In this document: one piece after another, positions 48,350-58,347 of the stretch | Position numbering within the stretch: position 1 is the stretch's first letter | Layout: the number at the start of each line of letters is the position of its first letter | Assembly (NCBI RefSeq): GCF_022695515.1 | Contig: NZ_JALDPT010000008.1 | Span: 62,001-126,000, forward strand | DNA length: 64,000 bases | Source: Phenylobacterium aquaticum | GTDB taxonomy: Bacteria > Pseudomonadota > Alphaproteobacteria > Caulobacterales > Caulobacteraceae | Reading direction: 5' to 3' | Notes under the pieces: generated by a model | What the model saw: the letters and a program-made list of their open reading frames with translations, nothing else | Databases searched by the model: none | What the model was told of the DNA's origin: nothing | Program-made: the position numbers and the translations under genes

Positions 48350-49648
48350 ATGACCAACCTGATCGTGCGCGGCGGCCGGCCGCTCCGGGGCTCCATCACC
48401 CCGTCCGCGAACAAGAACGCTGTGCTGCCCGTGCTTTGCGCGACCTTGCTCACGGATCAGCCCGTGACCCTGCATCGCGTGCCGGACATAACAGATGTCC
48501 GCAAGATCTTGGATTTCTTCGGAAATCTTGGGTCGACCGTAGATATGAACTACGATAGCGGGACCCTGCGCATCCGCCACGGCGAGGGCCTGAACCCCAA
48601 GGCCGCGCACCTGCCGCTCGGGATGCGCTCGACCTTGATGCTGATTCCGCCGCTGTTGCACAGGTTCGGCGCCGCCTCGATCGAGGAGGACGCCACCGGC
48701 TGCACCCTGGGCGCCCGCGAAATCGACCCGCATATCGAGGTGTTCCAGACCTTCGGCGCCGAGGTCGTGCGCACCCCGGAGGCCCTCTACATCTCCACGC
48801 CCAAGGGCTTTGCCTCGTCCGACCACTGGCTGGACTATGCATCGGTCACCACCACCGAGAACTTCGCCCTGTGCGCCGCCACGGCCAAGGGCCGCTCGCA
48901 GCTGACCAACGCCGCCTGCGAACCCCACGTCCAGGAATTCTGCGCCTTCCTCAAGCTGATGGGCGCGGACGTCTCCGGCGTCGGCGGCTCGCGGCTGACC
49001 GTCGAGGGCGTCGACAAGCTGGGCGGCGCCGAGTTCACCTTCGCCGACGACTTCCACGAGGTCGCCACCTTCCTGGCCATGGGCGCGATCACCGGCGGCG
49101 AAGTCTCGGTCAAGAACGGGGCGTCTGATCAGTTCCCCCTGCTCGACCGCACCTTCGCCAAGTTCGGCGTCGAGGTGACCCACAAGGACGGCTGGTCCTC
49201 GGCCCGCATCGACGGGCGGCTGCAGGTCCGTGCGCCCTTCACCACCAACATCCTGACCAAGGTCGAGGCCGCGCCCTGGCCCTATGTCCCCGCCGACCTG
49301 CTGCCGATCTTTGTGGCCCTGGGCGTCCGCGCCGAGGGCTCGGTGATGTTCTGGAACAAGGTCTATGAGGGCGCGCTGGGCTGGACCCAGGAACTCGGCA
49401 AGTTCGGCGCCCACGCCGTGCTCTGCGACCCGCACCGCCTGATCACCTATGGCGGCAAGCCGCTGATGCCGGCGGCGGTCGAGAGCCCCTACATCATCCG
49501 CGTCGCCATCGCGCTGTTCATGCTGGCCGCCAGCATCGAGGGCCAGTCGACCATCCTCAACGCCGCGCCGATCAAGCGCGCCCACCCCAGGTTCGTCGAG
49601 AACCTCAACGCGCTGGGGGCGGATGTGGAGTGGGTCTACGGAGACTGA
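48350..49648 (+). CDS. murA: UDP-N-acetylglucosamine enolpyruvyl transferase (MurA) paralogue
   Basis: A 432-residue EPSP-synthase-fold protein of the MurA family, which transfers enolpyruvate to UDP-GlcNAc in the first committed step of peptidoglycan synthesis. Key residues: Lys-Asn (ANKNAVLP), catalytic Cys118 in ATGCTLGAREIDPHIE, and an Asp in PYVPADLL. However, the usual PGGC loop is altered to ATGC, and the LRASAS segment near the C-terminus, which carries a substrate Arg, is replaced by 'YIIRVAIALFM'. It may be a second MurA rather than the main one. Confidence 0.8.
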   Translation: MTNLIVRGGRPLRGSITPSANKNAVLPVLCATLLTDQPVTLHRVPDITDVRKILDFFGNLGSTVDMNYDSGTLRIRHGEGLNPKAAHLPLGMRSTLMLIPPLLHRFGAASIEEDATGCTLGAREIDPHIEVFQTFGAEVVRTPEALYISTPKGFASSDHWLDYASVTTTENFALCAATAKGRSQLTNAACEPHVQEFCAFLKLMGADVSGVGGSRLTVEGVDKLGGAEFTFADDFHEVATFLAMGAITGGEVSVKNGASDQFPLLDRTFAKFGVEVTHKDGWSSARIDGRLQVRAPFTTNILTKVEAAPWPYVPADLLPIFVALGVRAEGSVMFWNKVYEGALGWTQELGKFGAHAVLCDPHRLITYGGKPLMPAAVESPYIIRVAIALFMLAASIEGQSTILNAAPIKRAHPRFVENLNALGADVEWVYGD

Positions 49649-49714
49649 CCTAAGGGCGCCATTGCCGCCCTTCCTATTCCCGGTATGGTCGTGAAAACAC
49701 CCTGGGAGGGAACC

Positions 49715-51448
49715 ATGCACGACCTGGTCATTCGCGGCGGCCTGGTGGTCGACGGCACCGGCGCAGCGGCCCGCAAGGCCGATGTGGCAGTCGATAACGG
49801 CGTCATCAGCCAGGTCGGGACCATTCTGGAAAAGGGCCGGCGCGAGATCGACGCCACGGGCCTGCTCGTCACCCCCGGCTGGGTCGACATTCACACCCAC
49901 TACGACGGCCAGGTGACCTGGGACGCCTATCTCAGCCCCTCCTGCTGGCACGGCGTCACCACGGTGGTCATGGGCAATTGCGGCGTCGGCTTCGCGCCCG
50001 CCCGGCCCGACCGCCACGAGTGGCTGATCGGCATCATGGAGGCCGTCGAGGACATCCCCGGCTCGGCGCTGGCCGAGGGCATGAAGTGGGACTGGGAGAC
50101 CTTCCCGGAATATCTCGACAGCCTGGACCGCAAGCCCCGGGTGCTCGATGTCGCCGCCCAGGCGCCGCACAGCGCCATCCGCGCCTATGTCATGGACGAA
50201 CGCGGCGCGAAGAACGAGGCCGCGACGCCGGAAGACATCGCCGAGATGGCCCGCATCACCCGTGAGGCCGTACAGGCCGGGGCGCTGGGCTTCTCCACCT
50301 CGCGCACCGCGCTCCACCGCACCAAGGACGGCGAGGTCATCCCCGGCACCTTCGCCGGCGCCGACGAGATGATCGGCATCGGGCGGGCGCTGGGCGAGGC
50401 TGGTCACGGCGTCTTCGAGCTGGCCTCGGACATGACCATCCCCGAGGACGAGTTCGCCTGGATGGCCGAGTTCGCCAAGGAGACCAAACTGCCGGTGACC
50501 TTCAGCCTGCTGCAGTCGCCGTTCCAGCCGGAGAAGTGGCGCGACATGCTGGCGCTCACCGCCAAGGCCCAGGCCGAGGGCGCCAACATCACCGCCGGCA
50601 TCGCCTGCCGCCCTACCGGCATGGTGCTGGGCTGGCAGTCCACCGTGCATCCGTTCGTCGTCAAGACCGCCTACCGCGCCATCGCCCGACTGCCCTTCGC
50701 CGAGCGCCTTGAGCGCCTGAAGGATCCGGCGGTGCGCGAGGCGATCATCTCGGAGATCACGCCCCAGGCCGCGGCCATGGGCGCCCTGCTGCAGGACTTC
50801 AACAACATGTTCCGCCTGGAGCGGGACGGTCAGCTGGAATACGAGCCCCGCCTGGAGGACTCCGTCGCCGCCGAGGCCGCCCGCAAGGGCCTGACGCCGG
50901 AGGCGGTGGTCTATGACATGCTCATGGAGAACGACGGCCGCGGCTACATCTATCTGCCGCTGCTGAACTACGCCCAGCACAACTTCGACCACATCGTCGA
51001 GATGATGCACGATCCCAACACCGTGCTCAGCCTGTCGGACGGCGGCGCCCATTGCGGCGTGATCTGCGACGCCAGCTTCCCGACCTACATGCTGACCTAC
51101 TGGGTCCGCGACCGGTCGCGGGGCGAACGCATGCCGCTGGAGAAGGTGGTCTCCATGCAGACCCGCGAGACCGCCCGCCTCTATGGCCTGAACGATCGCG
51201 GCGTCATCGCGCCCGGCATGAAGGCCGACCTGAACGTCATCGACTTCGACGCCCTGTCGATCCGGGCGCCGGAGATGGTGTTCGACCTGCCCGCCGATGG
51301 CCGCCGCCTGATCCAGAAGGCCGACGGCTATCGCGCCACCATCGTCTCCGGCGTGGTGACCTTCGAGAACGGCGAGGCGACGGGCGACCTGCCCGGCAAG
51401 CTGATCCGCGGGCCCCAGGCGGCCCCGGCCCTGCTCGCCGCGGAATAA
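49715..51448 (+). CDS. N-acyl-D-amino-acid deacylase-type amidohydrolase
   Basis: The ATG at 49715 follows GGGAGGG. The 577-residue enzyme has the metal-dependent hydrolase fold: a small N-terminal beta domain (MHDLVIRGGLVVDGTG), HxH ligands in VDIHTHYDGQVTWD, the family MGNCGVGFAP, and an Asp metal ligand in LSDGGAHCGV. Family members remove acyl groups from D-amino acids or cleave dihydropyrimidine-like amides. The exact substrate is unclear, and aminoacylase annotation is by family only. An AraC regulator follows after 42 bases. Confidence 0.85.
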   Translation: MHDLVIRGGLVVDGTGAAARKADVAVDNGVISQVGTILEKGRREIDATGLLVTPGWVDIHTHYDGQVTWDAYLSPSCWHGVTTVVMGNCGVGFAPARPDRHEWLIGIMEAVEDIPGSALAEGMKWDWETFPEYLDSLDRKPRVLDVAAQAPHSAIRAYVMDERGAKNEAATPEDIAEMARITREAVQAGALGFSTSRTALHRTKDGEVIPGTFAGADEMIGIGRALGEAGHGVFELASDMTIPEDEFAWMAEFAKETKLPVTFSLLQSPFQPEKWRDMLALTAKAQAEGANITAGIACRPTGMVLGWQSTVHPFVVKTAYRAIARLPFAERLERLKDPAVREAIISEITPQAAAMGALLQDFNNMFRLERDGQLEYEPRLEDSVAAEAARKGLTPEAVVYDMLMENDGRGYIYLPLLNYAQHNFDHIVEMMHDPNTVLSLSDGGAHCGVICDASFPTYMLTYWVRDRSRGERMPLEKVVSMQTRETARLYGLNDRGVIAPGMKADLNVIDFDALSIRAPEMVFDLPADGRRLIQKADGYRATIVSGVVTFENGEATGDLPGKLIRGPQAAPALLAAE

Positions 51449-51490
51449 GTCCGCAAGCGCGATCAAGTCGCTCCGGTCTAGGCTAGCGCC

Positions 51491-52318
51491 ATGAACCGGA
51501 GCGCCACCACCGACAGCTATGTCCGCCGCCTGCAGCGGGTGGCGGAACATGTCTGGGCGCATCTGGACGACCCGCTGGACCTCGCCGAACTGGCCGAGAT
51601 CGCCTGCTTCTCGCCGTTCCATTTTCACCGGATCTATCGCGCCGCCATGGGCGAGACCGTGGCCGAGACCCGTTCACGCCTGAGGCTTCAGCGGGCCTCC
51701 ATGTCCCTCACCCGCGACGCCAAGCCCATAGCCACCGTCGCCCGCGACGCCGGCTATGGCTCGACGCCCGCCTTCACCCGCGCCTTCCGCGCCGCCTATG
51801 GCCAGACGCCCGCGGCCTTCCGCGCCAGCCGACGCCTGGCCGGCACAGGAGACCCTGCCATGTCCGTTGAGATCCAAGACCGTCCGTCGCTGCGCATCGC
51901 CGCGGTCACCCATGTCGGCCCCCCGAACCAGGTCGGACGAGCCTTCGATCGGCTGATGGCCTGGGCCGGCCCCAAGGGCCTGGCCGTTCCGCCCGCCCAT
52001 GGCGTCGCGGTCTATCTGAGCGACATGTCGACGACCCCGCCCGATCAGCAGCAGGCCCTGGCCGGATTGACCGTCGGCCCCGAGGTCGAGGCCGACGGCA
52101 TGGTCGAGATTCACGAGGTCGCTGCCGGGCGTTACGCCGTCCTGCTCTACAAGGGCCCGTACGCTCAGATCGGCCGCGCCTATGATGAGCTGTTCGCCTG
52201 GCTGCCCAGCAGCGGCGAGGAGCCTGCCCACGCCCCTTGCATCGAGGTCAATCTCAACGACCCCCGGCGCACCGCGCCCGAGGACCTGCTGACGGAAATC
52301 TGCCTTCCCCTGAAGTGA
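51491..52318 (+). CDS. AraC-family regulator with GyrI-like effector domain
   Basis: A 275-residue protein. Residues about 10-115 form the AraC double helix-turn-helix (LDLAELAEIACFSPFHFHRIYRAAMG and IATVARDAGYGSTPAFTRAFRAAYGQTPAAFR). Residues about 125-275 match the GyrI/SOUL-like small-molecule binding domain (RIAAVTHVGPPNQVGRAFDRLMAWA, ending PCIEVNLNDPRRTAPEDLLTEICLPL). It is of the Rob/TetD organisation, usually sensing hydrophobic compounds. The adjacent GNAT gene or its own promoter may be a target. Confidence 0.88.
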   Translation: MNRSATTDSYVRRLQRVAEHVWAHLDDPLDLAELAEIACFSPFHFHRIYRAAMGETVAETRSRLRLQRASMSLTRDAKPIATVARDAGYGSTPAFTRAFRAAYGQTPAAFRASRRLAGTGDPAMSVEIQDRPSLRIAAVTHVGPPNQVGRAFDRLMAWAGPKGLAVPPAHGVAVYLSDMSTTPPDQQQALAGLTVGPEVEADGMVEIHEVAAGRYAVLLYKGPYAQIGRAYDELFAWLPSSGEEPAHAPCIEVNLNDPRRTAPEDLLTEICLPLK

Positions 52319-52338
52319 GAGCGGCCTAAGCTGGACGG

Positions 52339-52824
52339 ATGATCCGCATTGTCCGTCCGGCCGACCACGCCGTCATCGCCGCTGTCACCGACGCCGCCTT
52401 TGGCGGACCGGCCGAGAGCCTGATCCTCAAGCGCCTGCGCGAGGACGGCGACATGCTGTTCGAATTGGTCGAACTCGAGGACGACGAGATCACCGGCCAT
52501 ATCGCCTTCAGCCGCCTGTGGGCCGACAGCGTCCAGCTGTTCGCCGCCCTGGCGCCGCTCTCCATCCGCCCGGACCGCCAGAACCAGGGCGGCGGCGGTC
52601 GGCTGACCCGCGCCGGTCTCGACCTCGCCAAGGAGTTCGGCGCCCATGCGGTGATGGTGCTGGGCCATCCGGACTACTATCCCCGCTTCGGCTTCAGCCG
52701 CGAGGCGGCGGCCCGGGTCTCCTCGCCCTATTCGAAGAGCCCGGCCTTCATGGCGCTGGCGCTTGAGCCCGGCGCCCTGGACCAGCCCCTGACCATCGCC
52801 TACCCGGACGCCTTCAAGGATTAG
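52339..52824 (+). CDS. GNAT acetyltransferase, YhbS-like
   Basis: A 161-residue protein with the GNAT fold: LSIRPDRQNQGGGGRLTRAGLDLAKEFG supplies the acetyl-CoA loop. The 'MVLGHPDYYPRFGFSREAA' segment is typical of the YhbS subgroup. The segment IVRPADHAVIAAVTDAAFGG is its N-terminus. The 3' end overlaps the convergent SleB gene by 11 bases. Target unknown. Confidence 0.88.
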   Translation: MIRIVRPADHAVIAAVTDAAFGGPAESLILKRLREDGDMLFELVELEDDEITGHIAFSRLWADSVQLFAALAPLSIRPDRQNQGGGGRLTRAGLDLAKEFGAHAVMVLGHPDYYPRFGFSREAAARVSSPYSKSPAFMALALEPGALDQPLTIAYPDAFKD

Positions 52825-53989
52825 GCTGCGGCGGCGGTGGCACGGTCAGGACCGGCGCGGCCTCGGCCTTTTCCATCGCCTCCAGCTTGGCGTTGATCGC
52901 CTGGATCTCCTCCGGCGTCGGCTTGCGGCGCTGGGCGTAGAGCGCGCCCGGCAAACGCGGGCGATCCACGCCGGGCGCCGCCAGCGCCGTCGGATCGGCC
53001 ACCTGGTAGGTGCGCGCCTCGCCGCCCACGGTCAGGGTCACGCTGTGGCTGGCCGGCGCGGCCGGAATCTCCTGGGGGAACATGCCCTGGGTGCGGGCGT
53101 CGAAGCCGCTGAGGATCTCAGGCGAGATGTCCGCCTCCCCGCCCCGATAGCGGCCGGTGAAGGCCGGCGGCTCGCCCCAGGGCCCGGTCCAGCGATAGAA
53201 GATGTGCGCCCCGATCTGCTTCATCTTGACCAGGGTCGGGGCCCAATAGGGCGCGACATAGACGGCGTGATAGTGGGTCGCCGAGCCGACCTCCTTGACC
53301 ACGAAGCCACTGAGCGCCTGGCGGGCGATCGCCTGGGCGCGGGTCCAGAGGGTGGGTTCCGGCGGGCGGCCCAGAGACCCGTCGCAGGTGAAGGTGAACT
53401 GGCAGCCGGTGCGGTTGGCGGCCCCCTGATAGACCACGCCGCAGACCGACTTCGGATAGGCCGGATGGCGCAGGCGGTTCAGCACCACCTGGGCCACCGC
53501 CTCCTGCCCCAGCTCGGACTCCCGCGCGCTCTCGTAATAGACCGCCTGGGCCAGACAGGTGACGGCGCGGCCGCTGTCGGCGGAATCGGAGTCCAGCACG
53601 AAGGGTTTCATCGGGCGGATGGGCAGGCGTGAGAAGGGCCGGAGCGCATTGATCTCCAGGGCCGCATCGTCCGTCGCGGTCCCGAAGCCGAGGTCCGGCG
53701 GATGGGCCAGATCCAGCACCTCCCAGCCGAGCGGCCGGTCCCAGTAGTCGGTGTGTCGGACGGGGTCATGTCGGCGCGCCAGGGCCAGCATGGCGGGATC
53801 CATGTCGGCGGTCAGCCGCTTCAGCCCCTGCTCCGAAAAGGTCTCGGCCACGGTGACGACCCCGGCGGCGCGGCCCGAACCCGAGGGCAGATAGGCGCTG
53901 GCGCAGGCGGCTACGACCGCGCCCGCCAGCAGCACGGCGAGGCCTCGAAGAGCGGCGGACCAGGTCGGAAGGGTTCGGAGCGGACTCAA
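52814..53989 (-). CDS. SleB-type cell-wall hydrolase lipoprotein
   Basis: A TTG at 53989 is the likely start; nothing upstream is better supported, but it is uncertain. The 391-residue protein begins with a hydrophobic segment and a lipobox-like VAACAS. At about residues 150-250 it has a SleB domain: CLAQAVYYESARESELGQEAVAQVVLNR, with catalytic Glu in YESARE, then GCQFTFTCDG and a later YHAVYVAPYWAP. SleB enzymes are lytic transglycosylases acting on peptidoglycan. The C-terminal ~100 residues are Pro-rich and unassigned. Confidence 0.8.
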   Translation of the reverse strand: MSPLRTLPTWSAALRGLAVLLAGAVVAACASAYLPSGSGRAAGVVTVAETFSEQGLKRLTADMDPAMLALARRHDPVRHTDYWDRPLGWEVLDLAHPPDLGFGTATDDAALEINALRPFSRLPIRPMKPFVLDSDSADSGRAVTCLAQAVYYESARESELGQEAVAQVVLNRLRHPAYPKSVCGVVYQGAANRTGCQFTFTCDGSLGRPPEPTLWTRAQAIARQALSGFVVKEVGSATHYHAVYVAPYWAPTLVKMKQIGAHIFYRWTGPWGEPPAFTGRYRGGEADISPEILSGFDARTQGMFPQEIPAAPASHSVTLTVGGEARTYQVADPTALAAPGVDRPRLPGALYAQRRKPTPEEIQAINAKLEAMEKAEAAPVLTVPPPPQPNP

Positions 53990-54182
53990 GACGCTGAAGG
54001 GATCCTTTGTCGCAACTGGCCAGGGACTTGGCGCCCGGATGCGACCGGAAGATGGCGCGCGTGAGGGAACATACTGAACCCTGGAGGCGTTCCGATATCC
54101 GCTGTTGCGCCTCGCGGCCAGCGGTCTATTTCTGCAGGGGTCGCGGGCGTGATCCCGCGCGAACGGGGAGCGCAAGACGGCG

Positions 54183-56536
54183 GTGGAGTGGCCCCTCAGG
54201 TTTATCTCCCGACGTTCGCCGCCCTTCCTGCAAGGCCTGGCCGTCACCGTGGCCGCCCTGGCGGGCGCCATCGCCATCCGCGGGCTGATCCTGGGCTGGC
54301 CGAACGCGGCCGGCCTCTCGGCCACCTATTTCCCGGCCTATATCCTGGCGACCCTCTATGGCGGGTCGCGCTGGGGCTGGACCGCCCTGGTGAGCTCCAT
54401 TGTCCTGGGCGCCCTGACCCCCAGCGTCTTCCCCAACGGGATCTCGACCAGCGCGGTGATGGTGATGTTCGCCCTGTCCGGCGTGCTGACCGTCATGGTG
54501 GCCTCGGCCCTGCGCGACACCCTGCTGCGCTATGAGGAGGCCCGGCGCACCCAACAGGCCACCCAGAGGGCCCTCGACGAGAGCGAGGCCCGGCTGCGCA
54601 TGGCTCAGGAGGTCGGCGGGGTCGGCCTGTGGGACTGGGACCTCCAGAACGACCACGCCGTCTGGTCGGTCACCACCTATCGCAACCTGGGTCTGGACGA
54701 GTCCGCGACCCGAGCGCCGAGGCCATCCTCGAGACCGCTCACCCGGAGGACCACGACCATGTCCGGGAGGTCCTGGGCGGAATCCGCCGGGGCCATGTGG
54801 AGAACCTGGAGCACCGGGTGGTGCGCGAGGACGGCTCGGTGCGCTGGCTGCTGTCGCGCGGCGACGTGCTGCGCGGGCCGGACGGCCGCCCGAACCGCGC
54901 CCTGGGCGTCAATATCGACATCACCGAACGGCGCCAGGCCTTCGATCAGATTCAGGAAAGCGAGGCCCGCTTCAGGACCCTTGCGGACAGCGCCCCCATC
55001 CTGATGTGGGTCTCGAAGTCCGACGGCCGCCGGGAGTTCGTCAACCAGACCTATGTCGACTTCCTGGGCGCCCCCTATGACGAGGCGATCAATTTCGACT
55101 GGCGCGAGCGGCTCGATCCGGAGGATCTGCCGCGGATCCTGAAGGAGCAGGTGGCGGGCGAGTCCTCGCGCCAGCTGTTCACCCTGGAGGCGCGCTACCG
55201 GCGGGCTGACGGGGCCTGGCGCTGGATCCGGTCCATCTCCCAGCCGAGGCGCGGGCCGGAGGGTCACTTCGAGGGGTTCATCGGGATCGGCTTCGATGTG
55301 ACCGACGCCAAGCGGGCCGAAGCCGACCTGAAGCAGATCAACGAATTGCTCGCCACCCGCGTCCGCGAGGCCATGGCCGAGCGCGACGAGGCCGAGGCCG
55401 CCCTGCGCCACGCCCAGCGGATGGAGGCGGTGGGCCAGCTCACCGGCGGCGTCGCCCACGACTTCAACAACCTGCTGACCGTGATCATCGGCGCGCTCGA
55501 TCTCATGCAACGCAATCCGGGGGACGAGGTGCGGCGAGGCCGGATGGTGGAGGCGGCCCTGGGCGCCGCCCGCCGCGGAGAACGCCTGACCCAGCAGCTG
55601 CTGGCCTTCTCCCGCCGCCAGGCCCTGCGGCCGGAGCCGATCGAGATCGACGCGGCGGTGCGCGAGGCCGAACCCCTGCTGCGGCGGGCGGTCGGCGAAG
55701 CGGTCAGCCTCAATTTCACGCTCAGCGGCGGCGCCGCCGTGGCGATGATCGATTCCAGCCAGTTCCACGCCGCCCTGATGAACCTGGTGGTCAACGCCCG
55801 CGACGCCGTGAGCCAGGGGGGCATGATCCGGGTGGAGACCGCCGTCTGCGACCTCGTCGAGGGCGAGGCGCCGGAGACACCGCCGGGCGCCTATGTCCGG
55901 CTGAGCGTTCACGACACGGGCGTGGGCATGGACGCCGAGACCCTGTCGCGGGTGTTCGAACCCTTCTTCACCACCAAGGAGGTCGGCAAGGGCACGGGGC
56001 TCGGCCTGTCCCAGGTCTATGGCTTCGCGCGCCAGAGCGGCGGCGGGGTGGCCATCGAGTCCGCGCCGGGCCAGGGCGCCTCGGTGCGCCTCTATCTGCC
56101 GCGGTCAACGGCCCTGGCCCCTGAACTGGCCGCCGACGAGGCGCCGTCGGCGCGGGGACGGGCCCTGAACGTGCTGCTGGTCGAGGACGACCCCGACGTG
56201 GCCGAGATGCTGGTCGCCATGCTGTCGGACCTGGGCCACGCCGTCACCCACGCCGCCGACCCCGAGATCGCCCTGCGCCACATCGAGGGCGGGGACGCCA
56301 TCGACCTCATGCTGACCGACCTGATCATGCCCGGCGGCCTGACGGGGGTGGACCTGGCCCACAGGGCGCTGGCCCTGCGCCCCGCCCTGCCCGTCCTGCT
56401 CGCCTCGGGCTATACGGGAGACGCCCTGGCGGCGGCGGACGGCGCGCCCTGGCCCCTGCTCCGCAAGCCCTTCTCCGGAGACGCCCTGGCCGAGGCCATC
56501 GCCGGCGTCCTGGAGCAGGAGGCGAAGCCCGCCTAG
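54183..56536 (+). CDS. Membrane hybrid histidine kinase, interrupted by a one-base frameshift
   Basis: The start is a GTG at 54183. The N-terminal ~110 residues form four or five transmembrane helices (AALAGAIAIRGLILGW and on), then a coiled coil. The first PAS domain is cut at about base 54703: GCGACCCGAGCGCC needs one C (GCGACCCCGAGCGCC) to pass from GLDESAT into PSAEAILETAHPEDHDH. Downstream there is a second PAS domain (LADSAPILMWVSKSDGRREFVN), HisKA with GGVAHDFNNLLTVIIGALDL, and HATPase_c with MNLVVNARDAV and TGLGLSQVYGFARQSGG. The C-terminal receiver has an Asp in LMLTDLIMPGG. With the base restored, about 784 residues. The signal is unknown. Confidence 0.85.
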
Positions 56537-56600
56537 AAAAACTGTCATCGACCGCACTTGGCGCCGACCGGCCAGGGGTCTATATGTCTTAAATCGGTTT

Positions 56601-56615
56601 TGCTCCAATTGAGCA
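56601..56615. promoter_or_regulatory. Operator-like palindrome upstream of nadA, site 1
   Basis: TGCTCCAATTGAGCA has five-base inverted arms (TGCTC/GAGCA) that match the arms of site 2. It lies 101 bases before the nadA start, where an operator upstream of the promoter would be expected. Confidence 0.6.
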
Positions 56616-56672
56616 TATCCGACGCGCCGACGGGATCGAAAAGCATTCCGCGGCGTTTTTGAGATCGGTGAA

Positions 56673-56689
56673 ATGCTCATAGTGAGCAT
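56673..56689. promoter_or_regulatory. Operator-like palindrome upstream of nadA, site 2
   Basis: ATGCTCATAGTGAGCAT is a perfect seven-base inverted repeat with a three-base centre, ending just before the AAGGAGG ribosome site of nadA. Binding there would block transcription or translation of the NAD operon. The style resembles operators proposed for alphaproteobacterial NAD repressors; exact identity is not verified. The TetR regulator encoded inside the operon is another candidate. Confidence 0.7.
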
Positions 56690-56701
56690 AAGGAGGCGCC
56701 G

Positions 56702-57784
56702 GTGGCAGACGGAAATCAGTTCGCGTTCACCCCTGAAGTGGAACGCGCCACCCGCCCGGCCTGGGAAAAGGTGAAGCATCACGTCACCCCGATGGAGTGG
56801 CGGCTGCACGCCCCGTTGATCGCCGAGATCAACCGCCTGAAGGCGGAGAAGAACGCGGTCATCCTGGCCCACAACTACATGACGCCCGAAATCTTCCACG
56901 GGGTCGGCGACTATGTCGGCGACAGCCTGGGCCTGGCCAAGGAGGCCGCGCGTTCGGACGCGGCGGTGATCGTCCAGGCCGGCGTCCACTTCATGGCCGA
57001 GACCTCCAAGATCCTGTCGCCGGACAAGCGCGTCCTGATCCCCGACCTGCAGGCCGGCTGCTCGCTCGCCTCCTCGATCACCGGCGCCGACGTGCGGCTG
57101 ATCAAGCAGCGCTATCCGGGTGTGCCGGTGGTCACCTATGTGAACACCACCGCCGACGTGAAGGCCGAGACCGACATCTGCTGCACCTCGGCCAACGCCG
57201 TACAGGTGGTCGAGCATGCGGCCCGCGAGTGGGGCGTCGACCGGGTGATCCTGATCCCCGACGAGTTCCTGGCCCGGAATGTCGCCCGCCAGACCGAGGT
57301 GAAGATCATCGCCTGGCAGGGCCGCTGCGAGGTGCATGAGCGCTTCACCGCCGCCGACATCCTGGAGATCCGCGCCGCCTATCCGGGCGCCGAGGTCCTG
57401 GCCCACCCGGAATGCCCGGCCGAGGTGCTGGAGGTCTCCGACTTCGCCGGCTCCACCGCGGCCATGAACGACTATGTGATGCAGCGTCGCCCCAAGCAGG
57501 TGGTGCTGATCACCGAGTGCTCGATGGCCGACAATGTCGCCGCCGATGCGCCGTTCACCGAGTTCGTGCGGCCCTGCAACCTCTGCCCGCACATGAAGCG
57601 GATCAGCCTCGAGAACATCTATGAGGCCCTGCTGCAAGATCGCTACGAGGTGTTCGTCGACCCGGCGATCGCCGACCGCGCCCGCCTGGCCGTGCAGCGG
57701 ATGATCGACCTGCCGCCCCCCGCCGTTCCCGCCCGCTACGACCTCGTGAAGGCCCGCCATCACGTGGACGTCGAGCTGATCTGA
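56702..57784 (+). CDS. nadA: Quinolinate synthase
   Basis: NadA condenses iminoaspartate with dihydroxyacetone phosphate to give quinolinate, in the de novo NAD pathway. The GTG at 56702 follows AAGGAGG. The 360-residue protein has the three cysteine positions expected for its [4Fe-4S] cluster: Cys120 (LQAGCSLA), Cys209 (WQGRCEVHE) and Cys295 (CNLCPHM). It also has the substrate motifs [10 protein letters not shown] and [10 protein letters not shown]. It is first in a tight operon with nadB and nadC. Confidence 0.96.
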   Translation: MADGNQFAFTPEVERATRPAWEKVKHHVTPMEWRLHAPLIAEINRLKAEKNAVILAHNYMTPEIFHGVGDYVGDSLGLAKEAARSDAAVIVQAGVHFMAETSKILSPDKRVLIPDLQAGCSLASSITGADVRLIKQRYPGVPVVTYVNTTADVKAETDICCTSANAVQVVEHAAREWGVDRVILIPDEFLARNVARQTEVKIIAWQGRCEVHERFTAADILEIRAAYPGAEVLAHPECPAEVLEVSDFAGSTAAMNDYVMQRRPKQVVLITECSMADNVAADAPFTEFVRPCNLCPHMKRISLENIYEALLQDRYEVFVDPAIADRARLAVQRMIDLPPPAVPARYDLVKARHHVDVELI

Positions 57785-57792
57785 GGCGAGGC

Positions 57793-58347
57793 ATGCAGCG
57801 AGTCCTCGTCATGGAAGAGCGCATCACCGGACGGATGGACGTGATCTTGGGCGACATTACCGCCCTAGCGCTCGACGCCATCGTCAATGCCGCAAACACC
57901 AGCCTACTGGGCGGGGGCGGAGTTGATGGCGCCATTCACCGGAAGGCAGGGCCTGAATTGGCGATCCAATGCCGCATGCTCCATGGCTGCAAAGTTGGTC
58001 AAGCCAAGATAACTCCCGGCTTCAGGCTTCCTGCCCAGCACGTAATTCATACGGTCGGACCGGTCTGGAACGGCGGTGGCGCCCAGGAAGATGCGCTGCT
58101 TCAGCAGTGCTATTCGGAGGCTCTAAAGGTAGCAGTCGCAAACGGAATAAAGACGCTCGCCTTTCCGGCCATTTCGACGGGCATCTACCGTTTCCCGGCC
58201 GACCGGGCGGCGAAGATCGCCGTCGAAGCAGTAGGCGCATTCCTGACGACCGACCGCACGATCGAGAAGGTCACGTTCTGCTGCTTCGACGCAGCAGCCC
58301 AACAACGCCACGTTCAGGCACTTGCAGAGTATTCCGATCATGGGTGA
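57793..58347 (+). CDS. Macrodomain protein (ADP-ribose hydrolase/binding)
   Basis: A 184-residue macrodomain between nadA and nadB. It has the MacroD/YmdB features: GDITALALDAIVNAANTSLLGGGGVDGAIHRKAGPEL with the AANTSLLGGGGVDGAIH loop, GQAKITPGFRLPAQHVIHTVGP, and AFPAISTGIYRFP near residue 130. Such enzymes remove ADP-ribose or O-acetyl-ADP-ribose. G+C is lower than in flanking nad genes (about 57% in 58081-58140), suggesting later insertion into the operon. The stop overlaps the nadB start by eight bases. It may clear ADP-ribose made from NAD. Confidence 0.88.
   Translation: MQRVLVMEERITGRMDVILGDITALALDAIVNAANTSLLGGGGVDGAIHRKAGPELAIQCRMLHGCKVGQAKITPGFRLPAQHVIHTVGPVWNGGGAQEDALLQQCYSEALKVAVANGIKTLAFPAISTGIYRFPADRAAKIAVEAVGAFLTTDRTIEKVTFCCFDAAAQQRHVQALAEYSDHG

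Noticed and set aside
48227..51628. A 1133-codon open frame on the minus strand
   Set aside because: It is the antisense shadow of the MurA and amidohydrolase genes. G+C-rich DNA lacks stop codons in the third-position frame, and the product has no domain and a repetitive Gly/Ala/Asp/Val make-up.
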